From: Burkholderia humptydooensis
Lineage (GTDB): Bacteria > Pseudomonadota > Gammaproteobacteria > Burkholderiales > Burkholderiaceae
Reading direction: 5' to 3'
Length of the DNA: 64,000 nucleotides
Assembly (NCBI RefSeq): GCF_001513745.1
Contig: NZ_CP013382.1
Span: 124,001-188,000 of the forward strand
Translations under genes and position numbers: made by a program
The notes under the pieces: model-generated
What the model saw: only the letters and a program-made list of their open reading frames with translations
What the model was told of the DNA's origin: nothing
Database searches by the model: none
Shown: one piece after another, positions 53,329 through 62,667 of the stretch
Position numbering within the stretch: the first letter of the stretch is position 1
How the letters are laid out: every line of letters starts with the position of its first letter

Positions 53329-55806
53329 ATGAAAATCGTCAAACCACTTGCAATCAGCCCGCTGACCCGCGTTTACCGGATGCACGGCCAAGAGCATCTC
53401 GGCGTCGCCGCGCTGATGGTCGCGACGCTCGGCGACGAGCCGAAACTGCTGGCCGAAGCGGAGCTCTGGCGTCTGGCCGGCGACGAGCTGCGCGGCTACA
53501 CGCTCGACATGGCGTTGCCGAAGGCGTGCCCGGAATTTCTCGTGTCCGGATACGCGTATGGAAGGTATGCGAACGATTCGGACGCCGGCGCGTGCGAAGT
53601 GGGGATTCGCATCGCCGGCGTCGAGAAGCGGCTGCGCGTATCTGGCGACAGGCAATGGGCCGGCGCGCGCATCACCGCGCCGCAGCCTTTCGAGCGGCTG
53701 CCGATCGATTGGGATCGCGCCTACGGCGGCGCGGATTGCGCGGACAACCCGCGAGGCCGCGGCGCGCACGCGCGGGAGGGCGCGCCGCGCGATCTGCCGA
53801 ACATCGAATACGCGCACAGCCCGATGCGCTTCCCGGACGAGCGACCCACGCCCGCCGGCTTTTGTCCGATCGAAGCGACGTGGCCCGAGCGCGCGGCCCT
53901 GTACGGCGAGCTCGATCAGCAATGGCGGGAAGAGGATTGCCCGGGTTTCCCGCGCACGCTCGATCCGCGCTACTTCAACATCGCGCCGAGCGATCAGCAA
54001 CTGCCCGGGCGAGTGGAATTCCCGGACGGCGCGACCTATGCGCTGACGCACCTGCACCCGGAGCGCGCGCGGCTCGCCGGCAGCCTGCCCGCGCTGCGGG
54101 CGAGATCGTTCGTGGTCCGCAACGGCAGCGACATGCCCGAGGAAATTCCGATGCGATTGACGACCGCCTGGTTCGTTCCGCATCGCGAGCGCGTGCTGCT
54201 GATCTATCACGGCGTCACGGTCGTCCGCGCGTTCGATGCGAGCGACGTGCAAACGGTGCTGTTCGGCGCGGATGCGAGCGGGCACGCGAGGCCGCTCGAT
54301 TGGTATCGGCAGGTGATCGAGTGGCGCACGCGGCACGACAAGGCGGCGCTGTACGCGCTGCGCGATCAGGATCTGTTGCCCGAGCACGCTCTGCCGCCCG
54401 ATGTTCCGGCGATGGCCGATGCGATGCCGCAGAGCGTGAGGCAACGGCAGCTTCGGGAGCGGCTGAGCGTCTTTCCGGACGCCCCGCAAGCGCAGACGCC
54501 GAGCCCCGGCCGACTGGCCGAGTTCGTCGAGCGTCAGGAGGCGCTTGCCGACGAGAAGCGCGCCGCGCTGGAGGCCATGCGGCACGAACTGGCGACCAGC
54601 GAGGTGTTTTCGGCCGGGCGGCGGCGCGGTCCGCCGGCCCGCACGGCGCCCGTCGAAGAGGATGGCGCGCGGCATGCGGGCGCTTCGTCCGATCCGCCCG
54701 GCATCCGGCAAATCCAGCGCGATGCGGACGAACGTCTTCGCGAGCTGTATCGGCGGTCCGCGCAACATCAGGACGCGCCGGCCCGGCTGAACGGCGCGGC
54801 CGCGCAATCGCGCCGCGAATTCGTCGCGGCCGCCGCCGCCGCGGGGCGATCGCTGGAAGGCGTCGATCTGACGGGCGCGGATCTCTCCGGAATGGACTTG
54901 CGCGGCGCGCGGCTGGCCGGCGCGATGCTCGAAAACGCCGATCTGAGCGGCGCCGATCTGACGGGCGCGGTGCTGTCGCGCGCGGTGCTCGTGCGCGCCA
55001 ACCTGGCACGGACGAAGCTCGTCGACGCGGACCTGACGGCGGCCAATCTTTCGCTCGCGGGCTGCGAGCAGACGGACTTCTCCGGCGCCGATTCGAGCGA
55101 CGGCATTTTCGAGCGCGTGCACTTGCGAGACTGCCGCTTCAACGGCGGCTTGCTGGCGAACACGCGCTTCGACGCGTGCCGCTTCGATGCCGTCGATTTC
55201 GGTCACGCCGTGCTGCGCGATCTGATCTTCATCGAGCAATCGTTCGACAGCGTGAGCTTCTCGGATGCGACGATCCGGAAGATGCTGCTGATGAACTGCC
55301 CGCTTGCCGACGTGCGGTTCTCGTCGGCGAGCATCGACGGATTCGGGATCGTCGGCGCACAGGCGAGCGGCCAGCTTCGCTTCGATCGCGCGAGCATGAG
55401 CAAGGCGTGTTTCGTCGCGCACTGCGACATCGGGCGTGCCGATTTCTCGTTCGCGACGCTGACGGAAGTCAATTTTCGCGAAGCGCGGCTCGGTGAAGCG
55501 AGCTTTCGCGGCGCGCGCATCGGCAGTTGCGATTTCACCGACGCGTGCCTGCGCGCAGCCGATTTCCGCGGCGCGAAAGCGCAGGGCAGTCATTTCGTGC
55601 GCGCCGATTTCACGCGAGCCGATCTTCGGGACACCGATCTGATCGCCGCCTATCTGCGCGGCGCGACGCTGGACGGCGCGGATCTGCGGCGGGCCAACCT
55701 GTTTCGCGCGAACCTCTCGCAGATCCTGGCCGATGCCGAGACGCGCTGGGAAGACGCCTACCTCGGCCGGGCGGTGCGGTTTCCGCTCGCGCAGGTGCGC
55801 ACATGA
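53329..55806 (+). CDS. DUF2169 T6SS adaptor fused to pentapeptide repeats
   Basis: 825 residues. The N-terminal half (about 1-330) is a DUF2169 domain: VKPLAISPLTRVYRMHGQEHLG, then LPIDWDRAYGG and NPRGRG. DUF2169 proteins in other T6SSs act as chaperones/adaptors that load PAAR-linked toxins on VgrG. Residues about 385-500 form a charged helical linker. From about 510 to the end are pentapeptide repeats of A(D/N)LxX type (GVDLTGADLSGMDLRGARLAG), forming a right-handed beta-helix. There is no catalytic motif. It begins 31 bases after vgrG and its stop overlaps the next gene (ATGA). It could be an adaptor with a helix arm or itself a secreted structure. Confidence 0.82.
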   Translation: MKIVKPLAISPLTRVYRMHGQEHLGVAALMVATLGDEPKLLAEAELWRLAGDELRGYTLDMALPKACPEFLVSGYAYGRYANDSDAGACEVGIRIAGVEKRLRVSGDRQWAGARITAPQPFERLPIDWDRAYGGADCADNPRGRGAHAREGAPRDLPNIEYAHSPMRFPDERPTPAGFCPIEATWPERAALYGELDQQWREEDCPGFPRTLDPRYFNIAPSDQQLPGRVEFPDGATYALTHLHPERARLAGSLPALRARSFVVRNGSDMPEEIPMRLTTAWFVPHRERVLLIYHGVTVVRAFDASDVQTVLFGADASGHARPLDWYRQVIEWRTRHDKAALYALRDQDLLPEHALPPDVPAMADAMPQSVRQRQLRERLSVFPDAPQAQTPSPGRLAEFVERQEALADEKRAALEAMRHELATSEVFSAGRRRGPPARTAPVEEDGARHAGASSDPPGIRQIQRDADERLRELYRRSAQHQDAPARLNGAAAQSRREFVAAAAAAGRSLEGVDLTGADLSGMDLRGARLAGAMLENADLSGADLTGAVLSRAVLVRANLARTKLVDADLTAANLSLAGCEQTDFSGADSSDGIFERVHLRDCRFNGGLLANTRFDACRFDAVDFGHAVLRDLIFIEQSFDSVSFSDATIRKMLLMNCPLADVRFSSASIDGFGIVGAQASGQLRFDRASMSKACFVAHCDIGRADFSFATLTEVNFREARLGEASFRGARIGSCDFTDACLRAADFRGAKAQGSHFVRADFTRADLRDTDLIAAYLRGATLDGADLRRANLFRANLSQILADAETRWEDAYLGRAVRFPLAQVRT

Positions 55807-56885
55807 GCACGCGCGCGGCGCAGTTGCTCGACGAGATTCGTCGCGGCCACGCGATCCGCGACGTCGCGATCGAGTCGGCCCGCCTCGACGGGCACGACTG
55901 GTCGGGCGGCGTATTCGAGCGCGTCCGGTTCATCGGCGTCTCGATGCAGCGCGTGCGGCTCGGCGAAGCCGTTTTCAGCGAATGCCTGTTTCGCGATGTC
56001 GACATGCGGCATGCGGACTTGTCGCGATGCACGTTCGACAAGTGCCGGCTCGAACGCGTCGATCTTTCGGAAAGCGAACTTCACGAGTGCATGATGCATT
56101 CGACTCACGCGGCCGGCGCGAACTTTTCCGGTGCGCGCGCGAGCGGTTTCCATTGCGTGAAGAGCGACATCGGCGAGTGCCGGTTCGATGGCGCGCGGAT
56201 CGAATCCTCGGTGTTCAGCGACACGCGGCTCGCGCGCGCCGACTTCACGCGGGCGGTCGTGCGCAAGGCGGTCTTCTATCAGCTCGATCTGACGTCGGCT
56301 GTTCTCGCCGATGCGACGTTCGACGACGCCGTTTTTGCCGAAGCGAATTTGGCCGGCCAGCGTTTGCGCGGCCAACGGATGCATCGCTGCCAGTTCGTCG
56401 GCGCGGATCTTCGCGATGTCGATTTCACCGGCGCGAGCCTTGCCTGCTGCAATTTTCAGCGCGCCAGGCTGGCGGGGGCGCGACTGGACGACGCCGATGC
56501 GCCGGATACCGTTTTCTTCGAGGCCGACGCCGCCGGCGCGATGTGCCGCCGCGCTGCGCTGCGCGGCAGCATCTGGGTTCAGGCCGATGCGCGGCGCGCC
56601 GATTTCACCGGCTCGGCGCTGGACGGGGCGGTGTTTCAGCGCGCGACGTGCACGGGCGCGCGCTTTTCGCGGACGAACCTCGAGGGAGTGGATTTTTCGT
56701 ACGCGGATCTGACCGAGGCCGTGTTCGACGAAGCCGGCTTCGCGCGGACGGCGTTTCATGGCGCGACGGCGCCCGACATCGCATGGCGCGATCATCCGGG
56801 CGCCGTCGCGTGCGATCCGGAATTGTCGGCGGCGCAGGCGTGGTCGCGGCAAAGGGATGAGCAAGGGCGGCGTGAGGACCGTTGA
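55803..56885 (+). CDS. Pentapeptide-repeat protein, T6SS-associated
   Basis: 360 residues from ATG 55803. Nearly the whole length consists of pentapeptide repeats (GVFERVRFIGVSMQRVRLGE at the start; ADFTRAVVRKAVFYQLDLTS in the middle; LEGVDFSYADLTEAVFDEAGF near the end), about 55-60 coils of beta-helix when counted with the interruptions. A short N-terminal helix precedes them. Overlap of four bases with the fused DUF2169 protein, so both are made together. Pentapeptide proteins may mimic DNA or bind proteins; none of the known DNA-gyrase-inhibitor signatures can be asserted here. Part of the cassette behind VgrG. Confidence 0.82.
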   Translation: MSTRAAQLLDEIRRGHAIRDVAIESARLDGHDWSGGVFERVRFIGVSMQRVRLGEAVFSECLFRDVDMRHADLSRCTFDKCRLERVDLSESELHECMMHSTHAAGANFSGARASGFHCVKSDIGECRFDGARIESSVFSDTRLARADFTRAVVRKAVFYQLDLTSAVLADATFDDAVFAEANLAGQRLRGQRMHRCQFVGADLRDVDFTGASLACCNFQRARLAGARLDDADAPDTVFFEADAAGAMCRRAALRGSIWVQADARRADFTGSALDGAVFQRATCTGARFSRTNLEGVDFSYADLTEAVFDEAGFARTAFHGATAPDIAWRDHPGAVACDPELSAAQAWSRQRDEQGRREDR

Positions 56886-56956
56886 GCGCGGTGCGGACGT
56901 GGCGCCGGGCGCATCGGCGCGTTGTTATTCAGTCATTCGAAATAGAAGGAAAGAGG

Positions 56957-57616
56957 ATGAGCACAATCGAAGCGGAAGCGGATATCCACGGCCAGTCGTC
57001 CGCGCGGGACAAGGCGGGCACCGTGGTCGGCGCGCTGCCGGATGGCGTGTATGTGGTCGCATGCGGCGGCGTGAAGATGCGTTGCCGGCGCGCGTTTAGC
57101 TGTCTTGTCGAGCCGCGGATCGGCGATCGCGTCGTCGTGTCCGGCGCGGACAGCCGATGCGTCTACGTGACGGCGATTCTGGAGCGGCCGAATGCGCACG
57201 GCGTGCATCTGCGCGTCGACGGCGACCTCGTGCTGGATGCCACGCGGGACGTATGCCTGAAGAGCGGCGATGCGCTTCGCGTCGCGAGCCGCGAGCAAGT
57301 GTCGATCGAGACGCAACGGCTGACGATGTCGGCGCAACAGGCGTCGCTGTCTTCCGACGAGACGACGCTGACGAGCGCGGCGCTCGACGGCCGGCTCGGC
57401 AAGGTCCGTCTGATCGGCCGGCTGCTGGAGACGGTAATGGATCACGTCGCGCAATCGTGCCGAAGCAGTTTTCGCTCGGTGGAAACCGTCGAGCATCTTC
57501 GCGCGTCGCATATCGATCACGCCGCGACCGAAAGCATGCGTCTGCATGCGAAGCACACGCTGCTCACGGCAGAGAAGCTGTCGAAGATCGACGCCGCGCA
57601 GATCCATCTGGGTTAG
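56957..57616 (+). CDS. DUF3540 protein of the VgrG cassette
   Basis: 219 residues from ATG 56957, preceded by AAGGAAAGAGG. An in-frame start at 56882 gives an unconvincing extension. The N-terminal third is an OB-like beta domain (FSCLVEPRIGDRVVVSGADSR), similar in appearance to the tip of VgrG-type proteins; the remainder has HLRVDGDLVLDATRDVCLKSG and long runs of Ser/Ala/Leu alternation like the DUF2345 needle. DUF3540 proteins are known next to DUF2169 and PAAR-like genes; their role is not established. No signal peptide. Confidence 0.75.
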   Translation: MSTIEAEADIHGQSSARDKAGTVVGALPDGVYVVACGGVKMRCRRAFSCLVEPRIGDRVVVSGADSRCVYVTAILERPNAHGVHLRVDGDLVLDATRDVCLKSGDALRVASREQVSIETQRLTMSAQQASLSSDETTLTSAALDGRLGKVRLIGRLLETVMDHVAQSCRSSFRSVETVEHLRASHIDHAATESMRLHAKHTLLTAEKLSKIDAAQIHLG

Positions 57617-57629
57617 GAGGAAGACGTTC

Positions 57630-58010
57630 ATGGTGATGGTGAATTCGAGTGCAGGAGGCATGAACATGGCGACGAGCGTCAACCTGACGCCGCCGGGCGT
57701 GCCCGTCCCCTATCCGAACCGCGCGTCGCGCGCGAACGCGATTCCGAACGTCAGCCATATCTTCGTGGGCGGCGGGCCGGTTCACAACGTCGCGACGATC
57801 ATTCCGTCGTCGAGCGGCGACAGCGGCGGATCGATGGGCGGCGTCGCGTCGCAAACCGTGTCCGGAAACTCGCGCAACCCGCAGGGCGCGCCGAAAACGC
57901 TGGTTGCCGGCATGCCGGTCACACGGATGACCGATCCGACGCAGCAGAACAACGACAATACGACCGGCTCGGGCAGCTCGCCGAGCCAGACGATCGTGCT
58001 GAATCTGTGA
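57630..58010 (+). CDS. PAAR-like (DUF4150) tip protein
   Basis: 126 residues. TAGGAGG ribosome site right before ATG 57630. PAAR-like pattern of DUF4150: VNLTPPGVPVPYPNRASRANA, HNVATIIPSSSGD, GGVASQTVSGNSRN and KTLVAGMPVTRMTDPTQQN. Where DUF4150 proteins carry toxins they extend for hundreds of residues past this; here the protein ends directly at IVLNL, so the tip is naked. Last gene of the T6SS right arm; no toxin gene follows before the dehydrogenase operon. Confidence 0.82.
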   Translation: MVMVNSSAGGMNMATSVNLTPPGVPVPYPNRASRANAIPNVSHIFVGGGPVHNVATIIPSSSGDSGGSMGGVASQTVSGNSRNPQGAPKTLVAGMPVTRMTDPTQQNNDNTTGSGSSPSQTIVLNL

Positions 58011-58553
58011 TGCGCGCGGGCAGCGTTTGCGCGAAAGCGCGGAAAGCGCCATCTTCGGCGTGCGGCGATCGTGAATCCGCCGGAAAAAAGCGCGGCGCGG
58101 CGGATTTTCCGCGCCGATCTGACCAAAATTAACAGACGTTTCGCGCGGAATCGTCTAACTTTTAAGTCGGAAAGGCCATTCGACGTCCTGCCTTTTCCGA
58201 TCTCAAGAAAATGCAGCAATCGGCCCATGTTGTGTTGCTGATCGACCTGCCGCACCGCATCATGAATGTCGCGGCGCGGCGGGTCAATTTTTCCGGTTGA
58301 CTGCTTCGCCGGTCACTTCATCCGATTCGGCGCGAGCGCGCGCCTGCCGATCCCGCCGCCGACCCGCGTGCAAACCCCTGCCTTTGCCGCCGATCCCATT
58401 GCCTAAAATCCAGTTACGCACAAGACGATGCCGATCGCATTGACGCGAACGCATCCGGCGGCGCGGAAAAGCAACGAGCGAGCCGGCCAGCCGGTGGACA
58501 TGGCGCGGCGTTCGATCGATGGTTCGGCATCCAGAAAAACAGGGAGACCCGCG
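58011..58553. other. Intergenic region between the T6SS locus and the dehydrogenase operon
   Basis: No gene supported. Two inverted repeats may end the T6SS transcript: AATCCGCCG/CGGCGGATT (58074-58106, followed by TT) and an imperfect TCGGAAAGGC...GCCTTTTCCGA (58167-58200). The AT-richer block near 58125-58165 could hold the promoter of the dehydrogenase operon. Confidence 0.45.
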
Positions 58554-59642
58554 ATGACCACGGTCGCCAGCTTCGATATCGATTACACGCAATACCTCGG
58601 CCCGGACGGCGAGCCGGTCCAGCCGCTGCCCGCGTTCGCGCAGGACGCGGCCGCGCTGCTGCCGCTCTACCGCGCGATGGTGCTCACGCGCGCGTTCGAC
58701 ACGAAAGCGGTCGCGCTGCAGCGCACCGGCAAGATCGGCACGTTCGCGTCGTCGATCGGGCAAGAGGCGATCGGCGTGGGCGTCGCGAGTGCGATGCGCG
58801 CCGACGACGTGCTGTTTCCGTCGTATCGCGATCACGCCGCGCAATTCCTGCGCGGCGTGACGATGACGGAAAGCCTGCTGTATTGGGGCGGCGACGAGCG
58901 CGGCAGCGATTTCACGGCCGCGCGGCTGGATTTTCCGAATTGCGTGCCGATCGCCACGCAGGTGTGCCATGCGGCGGGCGCCGCTTATGCGTTCGCGCTG
59001 CGCGGCGAAGCGCGCGTCGCCGTGGCCGTGCTCGGCGACGGCGGCACGTCGAAGGGCGATTTCTACGAAGCGATGAACCTCGCGGGCGCGTGGCGCGTGC
59101 CGCTCGTCATCGTTGTCAACAACAACCAGTGGGCGATCTCGATGCCGCGCGCGCGGCAGACCGCCGCGCGCACGCTCGCGCAAAAGGCGATCGCCGCCGG
59201 CATCGAAGGGCGGCAGATCGACGGCAACGATATCGTCGCCGTGCGGCAGGCCGTTGGCGAAGCGATCGAAAACGCGCGGCGCGGCGGCGGCCCGGCGCTC
59301 GTCGAGGCGCTCAGCTATCGGCTCGGCGATCACACGACGGCGGACGACGCGACGCGCTATCGCGATGCCGACGCGCTCGGCAAGCAATGGGCGTTCGAGC
59401 CGCTGCTGCGGCTGCGCAAGCATCTGATGCGTCGCAACGTATGGGACGACGCGCAGGACGAAGCGTTCGGCAAGGCGTGCTACGCGCAGGTCGAGGAAGC
59501 GGTGCGCGCCTATCTCGCGGTGCCGCAGCCGGCCGCGTCGGCGATGTTCGATCATCTGTACGCGAGCCTGCCGCACGCGATGCAGGAACAGTTGGCGACG
59601 GCGCTCGCGTTTGCGCCGGCCGCGGAGAATCATCATGGCTGA
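58554..59642 (+). CDS. pdhA: Pyruvate-type 2-oxoacid dehydrogenase E1 component, alpha subunit
   Basis: 362 residues from ATG 58554, with AGGGAG eight bases before it. The thiamine-diphosphate motif starts with GDGGTSKGDF (about 160) and ends VVNNNQWAIS; FPSYRDHAAQFLRG and GSDFTAARLDFPNCVPIATQ are typical of E1-alpha from pyruvate and branched-chain types. Decarboxylates the 2-oxoacid and hands the acyl group to E2. The separate alpha and beta subunits set it apart from the one-chain AceE enzyme that proteobacteria use as their main pyruvate dehydrogenase. Translation of the beta subunit overlaps by eight bases. Confidence 0.87.
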   Translation: MTTVASFDIDYTQYLGPDGEPVQPLPAFAQDAAALLPLYRAMVLTRAFDTKAVALQRTGKIGTFASSIGQEAIGVGVASAMRADDVLFPSYRDHAAQFLRGVTMTESLLYWGGDERGSDFTAARLDFPNCVPIATQVCHAAGAAYAFALRGEARVAVAVLGDGGTSKGDFYEAMNLAGAWRVPLVIVVNNNQWAISMPRARQTAARTLAQKAIAAGIEGRQIDGNDIVAVRQAVGEAIENARRGGGPALVEALSYRLGDHTTADDATRYRDADALGKQWAFEPLLRLRKHLMRRNVWDDAQDEAFGKACYAQVEEAVRAYLAVPQPAASAMFDHLYASLPHAMQEQLATALAFAPAAENHHG

Positions 59643-60615
59643 CCTGAATCTGGTCGAAGCCGTGAATCTGGCGCTCGCGTACGAGCTCGCGCACGATCCG
59701 TCCGTCGTGCTGCTCGGCGAGGACATCGGCGTGAACGGCGGCGTGTTTCGCGCGACCGTCGATTTGCAGGCGCGCTTCGGCGCGCAGCGCGTGATCGACA
59801 CGCCGCTCGCGGAAACGGCGATCGCGGGCGCCGCGATCGGCATGGCGGCGATGGGGCTCAAGCCCGTCGCCGAGATCCAGTTCACAGGCTTCGTCTATCC
59901 GGCGATCGATCATGTGCTCAATCATGCGTCGCGGCTGCGCCATCGCACGCGCGGCCGGTTGTCGTGCCCGCTCGTGATCCGCGCGCCGTGCGGCGCCGGC
60001 ATTCACGCGCCCGAGCATCATTCGGAGAGCCCCGAGGCGATGTTCGCGCACATCCCGGGCCTGCGCGTCGTGATTCCGTCGACGCCCGCGCGCGCCTACG
60101 GGCTGCTGCTCGCGGCGATACGCGATCCGGACCCGGTGATGTTCTTCGAGCCGTCGCGGCTGTATCGGCTGTTCAGGCAGCCCGTCGAGGACAACGGCGA
60201 AGCGCTGCCGCTCGATACGTGCTTCACGCTGCGCGACGGCGCCGACGTCACGCTCGTCAGTTGGGGCGCCGCGCTGCAGGACGCGCAGGCGGCCGCCGAT
60301 CAGATCGCGCAGGAGGGCGTGATGGCCGAAGTGATCGACGTCGCGACGCTCAAGCCGCTCGACGCCGACACGATCGTCGCATCGGTATCGAAGACGGGGC
60401 GCTGCGTGATCGTTCACGAGGCGCCGCGCACCGCGGGCTTCGGCGCTGAGATCGCCGCGCTCGTCGCCGAGCGTTGTCTCTATTCGCTGCTCGCGCCCGT
60501 GCAGCGCGTGACGGGCTACGACGTCGTCGTGCCCCTCTTCAGGCTCGAAAGCCAGTACGTGCCGAGCGTCGCGCGGATCGTCGATGCGGTCAGGAAAACG
60601 CTGGAGGCAGCGTAA
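59635..60615 (+). CDS. 2-oxoacid dehydrogenase E1 component, beta subunit
   Basis: 326 residues from ATG 59635, which overlaps the alpha-subunit stop. VEAVNLALAYELAHDPSVVLLGEDIG is the transketolase-like N-terminus; FRATVDLQARFGAQRVIDTPLAE contains the partner-Glu region; APCGAGIHAPEHHSESPEAMFAHIPGL lies at the substrate site. The C-terminal domain (CFTLRDGADVTLVSWG onward) binds E2. Forms the alpha2beta2 E1 with the preceding gene product. Confidence 0.9.
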   Translation: MADLNLVEAVNLALAYELAHDPSVVLLGEDIGVNGGVFRATVDLQARFGAQRVIDTPLAETAIAGAAIGMAAMGLKPVAEIQFTGFVYPAIDHVLNHASRLRHRTRGRLSCPLVIRAPCGAGIHAPEHHSESPEAMFAHIPGLRVVIPSTPARAYGLLLAAIRDPDPVMFFEPSRLYRLFRQPVEDNGEALPLDTCFTLRDGADVTLVSWGAALQDAQAAADQIAQEGVMAEVIDVATLKPLDADTIVASVSKTGRCVIVHEAPRTAGFGAEIAALVAERCLYSLLAPVQRVTGYDVVVPLFRLESQYVPSVARIVDAVRKTLEAA

Positions 60616-60619
60616 CGAC

Positions 60620-61738
60620 ATGAAGATCTTCAAATTGCCCGATCTCGGCGAAGGCCTGCAGGAAGCGGAGATCGTCGAATGGCACGTCAAGGCGGGCGAC
60701 ACGATCGACGCGGACCGGCCGCTCGTGTCCGTCGAAACCGCGAAGGCGATCGTCGAGATTCCGTCGCCGCAATCCGGCCGCGTCGCGAAGCTGTTCGGGC
60801 AGCCGGGCGACATCGTTCATCTCGGCGCGCCGCTCGCCGCGTTCGAAGGCGACGCCGACGAGGCGGATGCGGGGACGGTCGTCGGCCACATGACGGTTGG
60901 CGAGCACGTCGTGCAGGAGCCGCCCACGGCGCTCGGCGCGGGAGCCGGCGGGCGCGGCGCGGGCGCGGTCAAGGCGATCCCGGCGGTGCGCGCGCTCGCG
61001 CGCAAGCTCGACGTCGATCTGGCGATGGTGACGCCGTCCGGCGCGGACGGCGTGATCACCGCGGCGGACGTGCAGCGCGTCGCGAAGGTGCTGGCCGAGC
61101 TCGGGCCGCCCGAGGTGCTGCGCGGCGTGCGGCGCGCGATGGCGCAGAACATGGCGCGCGCGCAGAGCGAGGTGGCCGCGGCGACCGTGATCGACGACGC
61201 CGACATCCACGCGTGGCCCGCGGGCACGGACGTGACGATGCGCCTCATCCGCGCGCTCGTCGCCGGCTGCCGCGCGGAGCCGGGGCTCAACGCATGGTTC
61301 GACGGGCAGGCGGGGCGCCGGCACGTCGTCGCGAAGATCGACGTGGGCATCGCGGTCGATCTGCCGGACGGCCTCTTCGTGCCGGTGCTGCGCGACGTCG
61401 CGCATCGCGACGCCGCCGACCTGCGCCACGGGCTCGACCGGATGCGCGCCGACATCCGCGCGCGCAGGATTCCGCCCGACGAGCTGCGCGGCAACACGAT
61501 CACGCTGTCGAACTTCGGGATGATCGCCGGCAAGTACGCGGCGCCCGTCGTCGTGCCGCCGACCGTCGCGATTCTCGGCGCGGGGCGCGTGCACGACGCG
61601 GTCGTCGCGGTGGCCGGCGCGCCGGCCGTGCATCGCATGCTGCCGCTCAGCCTCACGTTCGATCATCGCGTCGTCACGGGCGGAGAGGCCGCGCGCTTTC
61701 TCGCGGCGGCGATCGCGGATCTGCAACTCGCGCAATAG
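60620..61738 (+). CDS. 2-oxoacid dehydrogenase E2 component (dihydrolipoamide acyltransferase)
   Basis: 372 residues from ATG 60620. One lipoyl domain (KLPDLGEGLQEAEIVEWHV, with the lipoylated lysine at K42 in ETAKAIVEI), an E3/E1-binding domain (AVRALARKLDVDLAMVTPSG) and the acyltransferase domain. The active-site region reads FDHRVVTGGEAARF: His349 is present but the usual D of HRxxDG is Thr (T353). Similar 'TGGEAARF' ends occur in some known E2s, so activity is not ruled out. Transfers the acyl group to CoA. The operon has no lipoamide dehydrogenase gene, so E3 must come from elsewhere. Convergent with the LysR gene (35-base gap). Confidence 0.88.
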   Translation: MKIFKLPDLGEGLQEAEIVEWHVKAGDTIDADRPLVSVETAKAIVEIPSPQSGRVAKLFGQPGDIVHLGAPLAAFEGDADEADAGTVVGHMTVGEHVVQEPPTALGAGAGGRGAGAVKAIPAVRALARKLDVDLAMVTPSGADGVITAADVQRVAKVLAELGPPEVLRGVRRAMAQNMARAQSEVAAATVIDDADIHAWPAGTDVTMRLIRALVAGCRAEPGLNAWFDGQAGRRHVVAKIDVGIAVDLPDGLFVPVLRDVAHRDAADLRHGLDRMRADIRARRIPPDELRGNTITLSNFGMIAGKYAAPVVVPPTVAILGAGRVHDAVVAVAGAPAVHRMLPLSLTFDHRVVTGGEAARFLAAAIADLQLAQ

Positions 61739-61773
61739 CGGCGGCGAGCGCGTGCGCGCGAAACCGAAGCGCG

Positions 61774-62667
61774 TCACACCGAAGCCGCGACATGCTCGCG
61801 CAGCCACTGATGCGCGGGATCGCGATGCGAGCGTTCGTGCCAGAGCATCGCCATCTGGAAGCCGGGCACGTCGATCGGCGGCTCGACGACTTGTAGCGCG
61901 CGGCTGTCGCGAACGAGCCGCGACGGCATCATCGCGACGAGATCGCTGTTCGCGACGGCCGACATCATGAACAGAAAGTGCGGCACGGACAGCACGACGC
62001 GCCGCGCGAGGCCGACCTTCGCGAGCGCATGATCGGTGATCCCCTGAAAGCCGCCGCCGTCCGGCGACACGATCACGTGATCGAGCCTGCAGAACTGCGC
62101 GAGCGTCGGCCGCCGCTTCAGCCGCGGATGGCCGGCGCGCCCGACGAGCACGTATCGCTCGGTGAAGAGCGCGCGGTGGCGCAGATTGCCGGGCGCGCAT
62201 TCGGTGATGTGGAACGCGAGGTCGATGTCGCCTTGCTCGGCCTGCTTCGCGATGCGCGACGGCACCGTCTCGACGACGGCGAGCCGCGTGCCGGGCGCGG
62301 CCGCGCGCAAGCCGGCCAACGCGGGCAGCACGACCGTCGATTCGCTGTAGTCGGACGCGGCGACGCGCCACGTGTGAACGGCCGCGGCGGGATCGAACGG
62401 CGCGCCCGGCGACACCGCGCGCCCGAGCGCTTCGAGCGCGCGGCGCAGCGGCTCGCGCAATTCGTCGGCGCGCGCGGTGGGCCGCATGCCGCGCGGCCCG
62501 GGCAGCAGCAACGGATCGCCGAAGATGTCTCTCAGCTTCGCGAGATGGATGCTGACCGACGGCTGCGACAGGTTCAGCCGCTCGGCCGCGCGCGTCACGT
62601 TGTGCTCCGACAGCAGCGCGTCGAGCGTGATCAGCAGGTTGAGATCCAGCCGCTTGAGATTGTTCAT
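61774..62667 (-). CDS. LysR-family regulator
   Basis: 297 residues from ATG 62667 (the frame also opens at 62760, but the added part is not family-like and would overlap the neighbouring promoter). MNNLKRLDLNLLITLDALLS begins the winged helix-turn-helix (RAAERLNLSQPSVSIHLAKL, about residues 24-43). The effector domain follows normally. It is divergent from the quinone-reductase gene, 91 bases apart, the usual LysR arrangement, so it probably controls that gene in response to an oxidant or quinone-like compound. Confidence 0.88.
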   Translation of the reverse strand: MNNLKRLDLNLLITLDALLSEHNVTRAAERLNLSQPSVSIHLAKLRDIFGDPLLLPGPRGMRPTARADELREPLRRALEALGRAVSPGAPFDPAAAVHTWRVAASDYSESTVVLPALAGLRAAAPGTRLAVVETVPSRIAKQAEQGDIDLAFHITECAPGNLRHRALFTERYVLVGRAGHPRLKRRPTLAQFCRLDHVIVSPDGGGFQGITDHALAKVGLARRVVLSVPHFLFMMSAVANSDLVAMMPSRLVRDSRALQVVEPPIDVPGFQMAMLWHERSHRDPAHQWLREHVAASV

